This document shows positions 23,837-30,797 of a stretch of DNA of 64,000 nucleotides, one piece after another; position 1 is the stretch's first letter, and every line of letters begins with the position of its first letter. A program made the position numbers and the translations under genes. Below the pieces are notes generated by a model. That model worked only from the letters and a program-made list of their open reading frames with translations. It had not been told where the DNA came from and searched no databases. Where the stretch lies: the NCBI GenBank assembly GCA_002070395.1, contig MWDE01000001.1, positions 1-64,000 of the forward strand, written 5' to 3'. This stretch comes from Synergistetes bacterium ADurb.Bin155. GTDB taxonomy: Bacteria > Synergistota > Synergistia > Synergistales > Thermovirgaceae.

Positions 23837-24229
23837 ATGAAGATGGGTGCAAGGGAAAAGATCGCGTTCCTGGAAGGCCTCCTGGAGGGGCTTGACCCCA
23901 AGGGTGACCCCGAGAGAAAGATCTACTTCGCCGTCGTCGAGGCGCTCCACGCCCTGGTCGACGAGATAGACGACCACGAGGAGATCCTGGAGGAGCACCG
24001 GGAGACCATCGAGGACCTCTCGGAGTACTGCGAGCAGCTTGAAGAGGATATGGCACGGCTCGAGGGGGACCTGGACGACGTGGATGACTTGCTCGAGGAC
24101 GAGCCTGGGGAGACCTTCGATTCCCTGGAGTGCCCTGAGTGCGGCCACGTCTTCTTCTTCAAGCCCGAGGCGCGGGCTGAGGACGGGGCCCTCCAGTGCC
24201 CCGAGTGCGGTTTCGTGATCCAGGATTAA
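23837..24229 (+). CDS. Coiled-coil zinc-ribbon protein of unknown function
   Basis: 130 residues. An acidic helical N-terminal part (about 5-90) is rich in Glu and Asp with heptad-like spacing (EEILEEHRETIEDLSEYCEQ). Two CPECG knuckles follow, CPECGHVFFF and CPECGFVIQD, making one four-cysteine zinc ribbon. It resembles CD1247-type proteins seen next to efp in other anaerobes. It may bind nucleic acid or a protein partner; function is unknown. The ATG at 23837 is only 3 bases from AGGGGG, so the ATG at 23843 may be the used start. Confidence 0.75.
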   Translation: MKMGAREKIAFLEGLLEGLDPKGDPERKIYFAVVEALHALVDEIDDHEEILEEHRETIEDLSEYCEQLEEDMARLEGDLDDVDDLLEDEPGETFDSLECPECGHVFFFKPEARAEDGALQCPECGFVIQD

Positions 24230-24264
24230 TACTGCTTCAAGATCAACGGGAGGAGGGGAAGGCC

Positions 24265-24804
24265 ATGAGCCCATCCAAGAAAGAACTTGACCAGGTAGAG
24301 CCCGTCATGGGCGTCGACGCTCCGGCGACGGATCCCTTGATGCCGGAGGACAAGAGCGAGGGGACCGTCAAGATATCGGAAGAGGTCATAGGCCAGATCG
24401 CCACCCAGGCCCTTCTGAAGGTGAACGGCGTTCAACCGGCCAGTCCCGGCCTGGTGGCCAACCTGAGACTGGGGAAGAAGACCTCCGGCGGAGTGCGCAT
24501 CTCTGTGGATGAGGGGGAGACGCCTTCCGTCATGGTCGATGCCTTCATCACCACGAAGTACGGCCTCAGGATCCCCGATGTCGCCTGGGATGTGCAGGAG
24601 TCCATCAAGAAGACCCTGGAACAGTTCACCGGTTACGCCGTCAAGGGCGTGAACGTCTTTGTCCAGGGTGTCTACTTCGAGCACGAACAGACCTCCGTTA
24701 AGGAACCGGGCGACGAAAAGAAAAAGAAGGAAGCGGAAAAAGCGAAAGAAAAGGAAAAAGAAAAGGAAAAAGAGAAAGACAAAGAAAAAGACAAAAAGGA
24801 ATGA
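24265..24804 (+). CDS. Asp23/Gls24 family protein with Lys/Glu-rich tail
   Basis: 179 residues. The central Asp23 domain (about 35-145) has VIGQIATQALLKVNGVQPASPG and MVDAFITTKYGLRIPDVAWDVQESI, typical of the family linked to envelope stress or alkaline shock in Gram-positives. The C-terminus is a run of KEKEKEKEKDKEKDKKE-like residues from about 149 to 179, encoded by an almost pure purine tract. GGGAGGAGGGG lies about 8 bases before the ATG. It precedes nusB, as in Firmicutes; its role in a diderm is unknown. Confidence 0.88.
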   Translation: MSPSKKELDQVEPVMGVDAPATDPLMPEDKSEGTVKISEEVIGQIATQALLKVNGVQPASPGLVANLRLGKKTSGGVRISVDEGETPSVMVDAFITTKYGLRIPDVAWDVQESIKKTLEQFTGYAVKGVNVFVQGVYFEHEQTSVKEPGDEKKKKEAEKAKEKEKEKEKEKDKEKDKKE

Positions 24805-24998
24805 CCTCGCCCCGCGTCGGGTGAGGGGTCGGCCGGGAGTGACGCTTCCTGATCCGCCGCCGGTGAAGGTGTGAGGCCCGGCGCCCGTGAAGGGTCCAGG
24901 CCGGTGTTCCCGGCACGAAAATAGGGCAAGCCCTGATATCGAACCGGCCGAGCCCGGTTATCAAGCGGCCGGTCCCCCTGGGACCGGCCCTTCATGTC
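24805..24998 (+). other. Structured non-coding stretch
   Basis: A 190-base gap with no credible gene. Four stems can be drawn: GCCGG-TGTTC-CCGGC (about 24899-24914), AGGGC-AA-GCCCT (24923-24934), TGAT/AACCGG...CCGGTT/ATCA (24934-24963) and GGCCGGTCCC-CCT-GGGACCGGCC (24967-24989). The last stem ends about 12 bases before a GGGAGGGG ribosome-binding site. It resembles a leader RNA with an expression-platform hairpin but lacks a U-tract, and I could not match it to a riboswitch family I know. Confidence 0.45.
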
Positions 24999-25520
24999 AT
25001 GGGAGGGGTAGGATTGTTCTACTTCTGGAGAACGGGAGAAATGGGTGAACTCTGGCTTTCCGGGGAAGGACTCCGGGACGCCTTCAGCAGGATGCACCCC
25101 GAGGGTCCCGAATGCTCGGAGGTGATCCTCCTGGCGGACCGGGATACGCTCAACGCCTCCTTCGTCCGGGAACCGGGTTTGACACCCCTGGCGATGGCGA
25201 CCGCCGAGGCCGATTTCAGGGAATTCGCCCTGGAACTGGGTTTTTCGGACATCCAGGCGGGTTGGACCCGGCAGGGTGGCCTCGGGGAGAGCCTGGCGGC
25301 CTCGAGCCTGGCGCGAAATCCCCTGGCCTGGGGAGCCGCGGCCTGGGTGCTGGCGGCGGCCATCCTGATGGGATTATCGGGAGCCCTTTTGGCCACGGCC
25401 TGGGGAGTTGCGGCCTTCGCCGCGGCGGCGCTCTTCACCACCGAGCGGGGAGACGAGATACGCCGGTGGTTCCAGAAGCGCCTGGGCAAGAGGTCAGGTG
25501 GGGGGACGGGGGCAAGTTGA
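24999..25520 (+). CDS. Small membrane protein of unknown function
   Basis: 173 residues. The N-terminal 100 residues are soluble. Two adjacent helices follow (about 108-146, LAWGAAAWVLAAAILMGLSGALLATAWGV...), then a basic C-terminal tail. I do not recognise it. The start is uncertain: ATG 24999, TTG 25014 (5 bases after GGAGGGG) or ATG 25041 are all possible. It overlaps nusB by 4 bases (TTGA), so it is translated in the same operon. Confidence 0.6.
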   Translation: MGGVGLFYFWRTGEMGELWLSGEGLRDAFSRMHPEGPECSEVILLADRDTLNASFVREPGLTPLAMATAEADFREFALELGFSDIQAGWTRQGGLGESLAASSLARNPLAWGAAAWVLAAAILMGLSGALLATAWGVAAFAAAALFTTERGDEIRRWFQKRLGKRSGGGTGAS

Positions 25521-25984
25521 AGGCCATCCTTCCCCAGAAGAGAAGAAGGTCCAGGGAGATCGCCCTCCAGATCCTCTATTCCATGGAGATGCGAGAGGGC
25601 GTGACCCCGGAGCTGGCGGTGGAACTTTACCCCTTCGACGCCGAGGACGAAGAGGTCAAGAGCTATGCCGCCCTGCTGGTCCTGGGGGTCTTCAAGAGCA
25701 AGAACGGCATCGATGACCTGGTGAGGAAGCATATCGTCGGCTGGAGACCCGAGCGGATGGTCATCGTCGACCGGGTGGCCATAAGGCTCGCCCTCTATGA
25801 GAGCGTCGTCGCCGGGATGATACCGGTGCCGGTGGCCATCTCCGAGGCGGTGGAACTCTCTAAGCAGTTCGGCACCGCCGAGTCGGGCAAGTTCGTGAAC
25901 GGCGTGCTGGGCAAGATCGTAAGGGCCCTAGAGAGTGAGGAAGGAGCGGAAAGCACCGATGGCGGGGATCCTGACCGTCGATGA
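25517..25984 (+). CDS. nusB: Transcription antitermination factor NusB
   Basis: 155 residues. The NusB fold is helical: RRRSREIALQILYSMEM at the start and the conserved AISEAVELSKQFGTAESGKFVNGVLGKI at the end, which is the family signature. It binds boxA RNA with S10 to prevent rRNA termination. The start is TTG at 25517, overlapping the previous stop; readings beginning further upstream run through another gene. It overlaps xseA by 26 bases. Confidence 0.93.
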   Translation: MKAILPQKRRRSREIALQILYSMEMREGVTPELAVELYPFDAEDEEVKSYAALLVLGVFKSKNGIDDLVRKHIVGWRPERMVIVDRVAIRLALYESVVAGMIPVPVAISEAVELSKQFGTAESGKFVNGVLGKIVRALESEEGAESTDGGDPDRR

Positions 25985-27185
25985 ACTGACCCGCTACATC
26001 AGCTTCCTCTTCGAGGAGAGCGAGGTCCTGTCTCACCTCCAGGTGAAGGGCACCCTGTCGGGTTTCAAGCGCCACACGAGCGGACATGTCTACTTCACCC
26101 TCCTCGGCGACCAGACGAGGATATCCTGCGCCCTCTTCCGGTCCGACGCCGTTCGGGTGCCCTCGTGGCCCGCCGACGGCGACGAGGTCCTGGTCACGGG
26201 GAAGGCCGGCGTCTACGGCCCGAGGGGTACCTACCAGGTCTACGCCCGGACCATCAGGCCCCTGGGAGAGGCCGCCCAGACCAGGGCGAAAAAGGAGCTC
26301 CTGGAGCGCCTTCAGAAGGAGGGCCTCTTTGAACCCTCCGTCAAGAGGAGGCTCCCACCCCTTCCCCTCGAGGTCGCCGTCGTGACCTCGCCCACCGGGG
26401 CCGCCGTCAGGGATGTCATCAAGGTGGCCCGGGAGAGGTTCCCCCTCTGCCGGATAATAGTCGTCCCGACGCTGGTCCAGGGGGCCGGCGCCATCGAGGA
26501 GATAACCCGGGGCCTTTCCCGGGCCGGGAACCTCCCCGGCGTCGAGGCGGTCATGCTCGTAAGAGGCGGCGGGAGCCGCGACGACCTCAACCCCTTCGAC
26601 GAGGAAGAGGTGGTCAGGGCCGTCAGGAATTGCCGGGTTCCGGTTATAACGGGGCTGGGGCACCAGGTGGACCGGACCCTATCGGACCTCGCCGCGGACT
26701 ACGACGCCCCCACCCCTTCGGCAGCCGCCGAGGCCCTTTTCCCCGACAGGGGCGACCTCCTCCGCCGGGTGGCTGGCTCCAAGGCCCTGATGGCGGCCAG
26801 CCTCGACCGGGAGATGCATCGCCACCGCCTGCTCCTCGACGGCAGGGTGGATTCCCTGGCGAGGTCCTTCGAGAGGTCCGCCCTCTTTCCCGCAGGGACG
26901 GAACTCGAAAAGCTCCGACTCCGTGCCGTGACCTCCATCGAGAGGATCGCTGCCCTATCGTGGTCCCTCTTCGGCGAGGCCGCCTCGGCCCTCGACGCCC
27001 TTTCGCCCCTCAAGACCCTTGCCAGGGGTTTCGCCTCCTGCTCGAAGGCCGACGGTTCCCCCGTCGCCAGGGCGGCGGAAGTCTCCTCCGGCGACGAACT
27101 GGTCGTAGCCTTCCTCGACGGCAGGGCCACGACGAGGGTGGATTCCGTCCAGGGCGGTGGCCTCAGGCTGGGGGCCAGGGCATGA
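25959..27185 (+). CDS. xseA: Exodeoxyribonuclease VII large subunit
   Basis: 408 residues. The OB-fold domain (1-95) has LTRYISFLFEESEVLSHLQVKGTLSGFKRHTSGHVYFTL. The catalytic domain has VVTSPTGAAVRDVI, LVRGGGSRDDLNPFDEE and ITGLGHQVDRTLSDLAADYDAPTPSAAAE. A coiled-coil and C-terminal domain follow. It cuts single-stranded DNA and needs the small subunit XseB, usually encoded directly downstream, but the next gene here is mtnA and no xseB-like reading frame is seen. AAGGAGCGG precedes the ATG by about 11 bases. Confidence 0.94.
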   Translation: MAGILTVDELTRYISFLFEESEVLSHLQVKGTLSGFKRHTSGHVYFTLLGDQTRISCALFRSDAVRVPSWPADGDEVLVTGKAGVYGPRGTYQVYARTIRPLGEAAQTRAKKELLERLQKEGLFEPSVKRRLPPLPLEVAVVTSPTGAAVRDVIKVARERFPLCRIIVVPTLVQGAGAIEEITRGLSRAGNLPGVEAVMLVRGGGSRDDLNPFDEEEVVRAVRNCRVPVITGLGHQVDRTLSDLAADYDAPTPSAAAEALFPDRGDLLRRVAGSKALMAASLDREMHRHRLLLDGRVDSLARSFERSALFPAGTELEKLRLRAVTSIERIAALSWSLFGEAASALDALSPLKTLARGFASCSKADGSPVARAAEVSSGDELVVAFLDGRATTRVDSVQGGGLRLGARA

Positions 27186-28201
27186 GCGTCCGGGCCGTGG
27201 AGTGGGACCCTGAAAGCGGGCGGCTGGTGCTGCTGGACCAGAGGCGCCTCCCCTCGAAGGTCGAGTGGATCCGATGCGGCGACCCCGAGTGCGTCGTCCG
27301 GGCCATCGAGGACCTCGCTGTCAGGGGGGCTCCGGCGATAGGCATCGCCGCCGCCTTCGGCATGGTTTTGGCCGCCCGGGGTGGCCTGGAAGGGGTGAAA
27401 GGCGCCGCCCCGAGGCTAGCCTCGGCGAGGCCCACGGCGGTGAACCTCCCCTGGGCCGTGGAAAGGATGCTGGAAAAGGCCCTCTCCACCCCCGGGGAGG
27501 AGGAGTTGCGGCCGGTGCTGCTGGAAGAGGCGCGGCGGATACTGGAAGAGGACCGGGCCGCCAACCGCGCCCTGGGCTTCCTGGGCCAGGCCCTCCTCTC
27601 CGAGAAGTGTAGCGTCCTGAGCCACTGCAATGCCGGGGCCCTTGCCACCGGAGGTTACGGCACGGCCCTCGGGGTCGTAAGGGCCGCCAGGGAGAACGGC
27701 AAGGAGGTCAAGGTCTACCTTGGCGAGACGAGGCCCGTCCTCCAGGGGGCCCGCCTTTCCGCCTGGGAAATGGCCGAGGAGGGCTTTGACGTGACCGTCA
27801 TCTGCGACTCCATGGCAGCGGCGCTCATGAAAAACCGCGGCGTCGACGCCGTCATCGTCGGGGCCGACCGGATAGCCGCCAACGGCGACTTCGCCAACAA
27901 GATCGGCACCTACGGCCTGGCGATCCTCGCCCGGGAGCACGGCGTCCCCTTCTACGCGGCGGCTCCCTGGAGCACCTTCGACACCTCCCTCCCGACGGGC
28001 GAGGGCATCGTCATCGAGGAGCGCCCCGACGAAGAAGTACGGCTGCTCCCCGACGGCGGAAGGCTGCCCGAGAATGTGAAGGTCTGGAACCCGGCCTTCG
28101 ACGTGACCCCCGCCAGGTACGTGAAGGCCTTCATCTGCGAAAAAGGGGTTTTTGAACCCCCCTACGATTTTTCCGCCCTGAACGGCAAGAAGACGAAATG
28201 A
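27182..28201 (+). CDS. mtnA: S-methyl-5-thioribose-1-phosphate isomerase
   Basis: 339 residues of the eIF2B-like family. LSHCNAGALATGGYGTAL carries the catalytic Cys and VGADRIAANGDFANKIGTYGLA the catalytic Asp, which identify MtnA rather than ribose-1,5-bisphosphate isomerase or eIF2B. RGAPAIGIAAAFGM is the substrate phosphate region. It converts 5-methylthioribose-1-phosphate to methylthioribulose-1-phosphate in the methionine salvage or MTA shunt. It overlaps xseA and ahcY by 4 bases each. Confidence 0.93.
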   Translation: MSVRAVEWDPESGRLVLLDQRRLPSKVEWIRCGDPECVVRAIEDLAVRGAPAIGIAAAFGMVLAARGGLEGVKGAAPRLASARPTAVNLPWAVERMLEKALSTPGEEELRPVLLEEARRILEEDRAANRALGFLGQALLSEKCSVLSHCNAGALATGGYGTALGVVRAARENGKEVKVYLGETRPVLQGARLSAWEMAEEGFDVTVICDSMAAALMKNRGVDAVIVGADRIAANGDFANKIGTYGLAILAREHGVPFYAAAPWSTFDTSLPTGEGIVIEERPDEEVRLLPDGGRLPENVKVWNPAFDVTPARYVKAFICEKGVFEPPYDFSALNGKKTK

Positions 28202-29460
28202 CTGGAGATGGTCCTTTGAAGGGTTACCGTATCGCCGACGCCTCCCTATTCAGGGAGGGTGAAAGGAAGGTCCTCTGGGCCAGGGGGAGGATGCCAGTCC
28301 TGGCTAAGATCGTCGAGAGGGGCGAAAGCGAAAGGCCCCTCGCCGGCGTGACCGTGGGGGCCTGCCTGCACCTGGAGGCAAAGACGGCCTGCCTCCTGCT
28401 CGCCCTGAAGGAACTGGGCGCCGAAGTGGCCGCCGCCGGGAGCAACCCCCTCTCCACCCAGGACGACGTCTGCGCCTACCTCGTCAGGGAGGGCGTCGCC
28501 GTCTTCAGCTGGAGGGGGATGAGCGGGGGGGAGTATTTCGAAAACCTGGAGTCCGTCCTGGACCGCTCACCGGAGATCCTCGTCGACGACGGGGCCGACC
28601 TGGTGGTGACGGCCCACGAGAAATACCCGGAGCTCCTTCCCCGGGTCAGGGGCGGATCCGAGGAGACCACCACCGGCGTCAGGAGGCTCAAGGCCATGAT
28701 GGACCAGGGGGTCCTGGCCTTCCCGCTGATCTCCGTCAACGATGCCAGGAGCAAGTTCCTCTTCGACAACCGCTACGGGACGGGCCAGTCCGTCTTCGAC
28801 GGGCTGATGAGGGCCACCAACGTCCTCATCGCCGGCAAGGTCTTCGTCGTGGCGGGCTACGGCTGGTGCGGCCGCGGCGTCGCCATGAGGGCCAAGGGTT
28901 TCGGCGCCAGGGTCGTCGTCGTCGAGACGGATCCCCACAGGGCCTTCGAGGCCCTGATGGACGGATGCCAGGTCTGCGATATGATGGAGGCCGCGTCCGT
29001 GGGCGACCTGTTCCTGACCCTCACCGGCAACAGGGACGTCATCAGGGAGGAGCACTTCCGGGTCATGAAGGACGGGGCCATCCTGGGCAACGCCGGTCAT
29101 TTCGATGTAGAGATCGACAAGGCCGCCCTCGAGAGGCTCTCGAAAGAAGTCTTCGAGGCCAGGGACAACGTCACCACCTATGTCCTCGGCGACGGCAGGA
29201 GGATAAGCCTCCTCGCCCAGGGGAGGCTCGTCAACCTCGCCGCCGGCGACGGACACCCCATAGAGATCATGGACCTCAGCTTCGGCCTCCAACTGGGCTC
29301 TGTCCTGCACCTGGCCGAAAATCGGCTGCCCCCGGGCGTTTACGACGTCCCCGGCGAGATAGACGCCGACGTGGTCAGGACTGCCCTCGAGGCTCGGGGC
29401 ATCCGCCTCGAGGCGCCGACCAGGGAACAGGAAGAGTACCTTCGCCAGTGGAGGGAGTGA
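28198..29460 (+). CDS. ahcY: Adenosylhomocysteinase (or S-inosylhomocysteine hydrolase)
   Basis: 420 residues. SVNDARSKFLFDNRYGTGQS is the active-site Lys/Asp segment, and VAGYGWCGRGVAMRAKGFGARVVVVE is the NAD-binding glycine loop. GNAGHFDVEID and LLAQGRLVNLAAGDGHP are conserved. It is shorter than E-type eukaryotic enzymes (no 40-residue insert), as in archaea and thermophiles. It normally splits S-adenosylhomocysteine to adenosine and homocysteine. The next gene encodes an MTA/SAH deaminase, so it may instead use S-inosylhomocysteine, as shown for methanogens; sequence alone cannot decide. Confidence 0.93.
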   Translation: MTGDGPLKGYRIADASLFREGERKVLWARGRMPVLAKIVERGESERPLAGVTVGACLHLEAKTACLLLALKELGAEVAAAGSNPLSTQDDVCAYLVREGVAVFSWRGMSGGEYFENLESVLDRSPEILVDDGADLVVTAHEKYPELLPRVRGGSEETTTGVRRLKAMMDQGVLAFPLISVNDARSKFLFDNRYGTGQSVFDGLMRATNVLIAGKVFVVAGYGWCGRGVAMRAKGFGARVVVVETDPHRAFEALMDGCQVCDMMEAASVGDLFLTLTGNRDVIREEHFRVMKDGAILGNAGHFDVEIDKAALERLSKEVFEARDNVTTYVLGDGRRISLLAQGRLVNLAAGDGHPIEIMDLSFGLQLGSVLHLAENRLPPGVYDVPGEIDADVVRTALEARGIRLEAPTREQEEYLRQWRE

Positions 29461-29466
29461 GGGACC

Positions 29467-30762
29467 TTGGCGGTCCTTTTCAGGGATTTTTACTACATTG
29501 ACGCTGAGATGGGAAGGGCGGCCCGGGGCGACCTCCTGGTCGAGGGCGGCAGGATAGCGCGCCTTGGAAAAGACCTCCCCGAACCACCAGGCGGCGAAAC
29601 GGTCAGGGGCGAGGGGAAGGCCCTCCTTGTACCGGGCTTCGTGAACGGCCACACCCACGCCGCCATGGTCCTCCTCCGGGGGCTGGGGGAAGAACTGCCC
29701 GTCATGGAGTGGCTCCAGGAGAGGATTTGGCCCGTCGAGGCGGGGCTCCTCCCGGAGCACATCTACTGGGGGACCAGGGGGGCCGTCATGGAGATGGCCG
29801 CCACGGGGACGACCTGTTTTTGCGACATGTACTTCGAGATGGACGAGGTGGCGAGGGCCGCCTCCGAGAGGGGCATGCGGTGCTGCCTGAGCCGGGGGCT
29901 CACCGGCGACGACCCCGCCAAGGTCCAGGAGGGGGCCGATCTCTTCCGCCGCTGGCACGGCAGGGATCATATCACGGTGCAGCTGGGGCCCCACGCTCCC
30001 TACACGGTCTCCCTGGAAGCGATGAAAAGCATAATGGCCCTGGCCGAAGAGATAGGCGCGGGGGTGCACTTCCACTTCCTCGAGGCCGAGTGGGAACCCT
30101 CCTTCATTAAGGAGAAGTACGGCCTCTCTCCGGGGGCGTACCTGGAGGAGGCCGGCCTCCTGGGCTCAGGCCCCGCCATCCTGGCCCACTGCGTCTGGTT
30201 CCCCCCTTCGGAGATACCCGGCCTGGCCGGCACAACCGCGACGGTGGCCCACAACCCGTCGAGCAACATGAAGCTGGGCAGCGGCCACGCCCCGGCCCAG
30301 GCCTTCCTGGACGGGGGCGTCCCCCTCTCGCTCGGCACCGACGGGGCGGCGAGCAACAACCGCCTCGACCTCTGGGAGGAGATGAGGCTCTGCGCCCTTC
30401 TGCACAAGGGAGCCCTGAAGGACCCCACCGTCATGACCGCCCGCGACGTCTTCCGGATGGCGACCCTCTCGGGGGCCGCCTCGGCGGGGTTCAGCGATGT
30501 GGGGCTCCTCCGGGAGGGCTGGCAGGCAGACCTGGTGATGATCGACCTTGACCGGCCCCACTACATAGGGTGGGACCGCGAAAATATCGTGGATTTCCTC
30601 GTTTACGCCGGCTCCAGTTCCGATATACTTGGTACGATGTGCGCCGGGAAGTGGCTCTACCGGGATGGTGAGTTTCCCGGTCAGGACCACGACGCCGTGA
30701 TGGGCGAGGTGACCCGGTGCAGGGAGGACCTTCTGCGCCGCGCCGCCCGGCGGCAGCCGTAG
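29467..30762 (+). CDS. mtaD: 5-methylthioadenosine/S-adenosylhomocysteine deaminase
   Basis: 431 residues in the amidohydrolase TIM-barrel family. Metal and catalytic residues are in order: NGHTHAAM (HxH), LGPHAPYT, HFHFLE, LAHCVWF and LGTDGAASNN (Asp). This pattern is that of MtaD/DadD, which turns MTA, SAH and sometimes adenosine into the inosine forms plus ammonia. The start is TTG, 6 bases after the ahcY stop with GAGGG upstream. With mtnA and ahcY it forms a SAM by-product salvage unit. Confidence 0.9.
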   Translation: MAVLFRDFYYIDAEMGRAARGDLLVEGGRIARLGKDLPEPPGGETVRGEGKALLVPGFVNGHTHAAMVLLRGLGEELPVMEWLQERIWPVEAGLLPEHIYWGTRGAVMEMAATGTTCFCDMYFEMDEVARAASERGMRCCLSRGLTGDDPAKVQEGADLFRRWHGRDHITVQLGPHAPYTVSLEAMKSIMALAEEIGAGVHFHFLEAEWEPSFIKEKYGLSPGAYLEEAGLLGSGPAILAHCVWFPPSEIPGLAGTTATVAHNPSSNMKLGSGHAPAQAFLDGGVPLSLGTDGAASNNRLDLWEEMRLCALLHKGALKDPTVMTARDVFRMATLSGAASAGFSDVGLLREGWQADLVMIDLDRPHYIGWDRENIVDFLVYAGSSSDILGTMCAGKWLYRDGEFPGQDHDAVMGEVTRCREDLLRRAARRQP

Positions 30763-30797
30763 GTTCGCCGAGACAGACGGGGGAGAGAACGCCGAAG

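Noticed and set aside
24894..24963. A c-di-GMP-I riboswitch before nusB
   Set aside because: AGGGCAAGCCC loosely recalls part of the core, but the second conserved hairpin and the GGGACGCAAAGCC-like segment are absent.
28567..30075. A 502-residue minus-strand frame over ahcY and mtaD
   Set aside because: Same codon-bias artefact; the plus-strand genes carry complete catalytic motifs.
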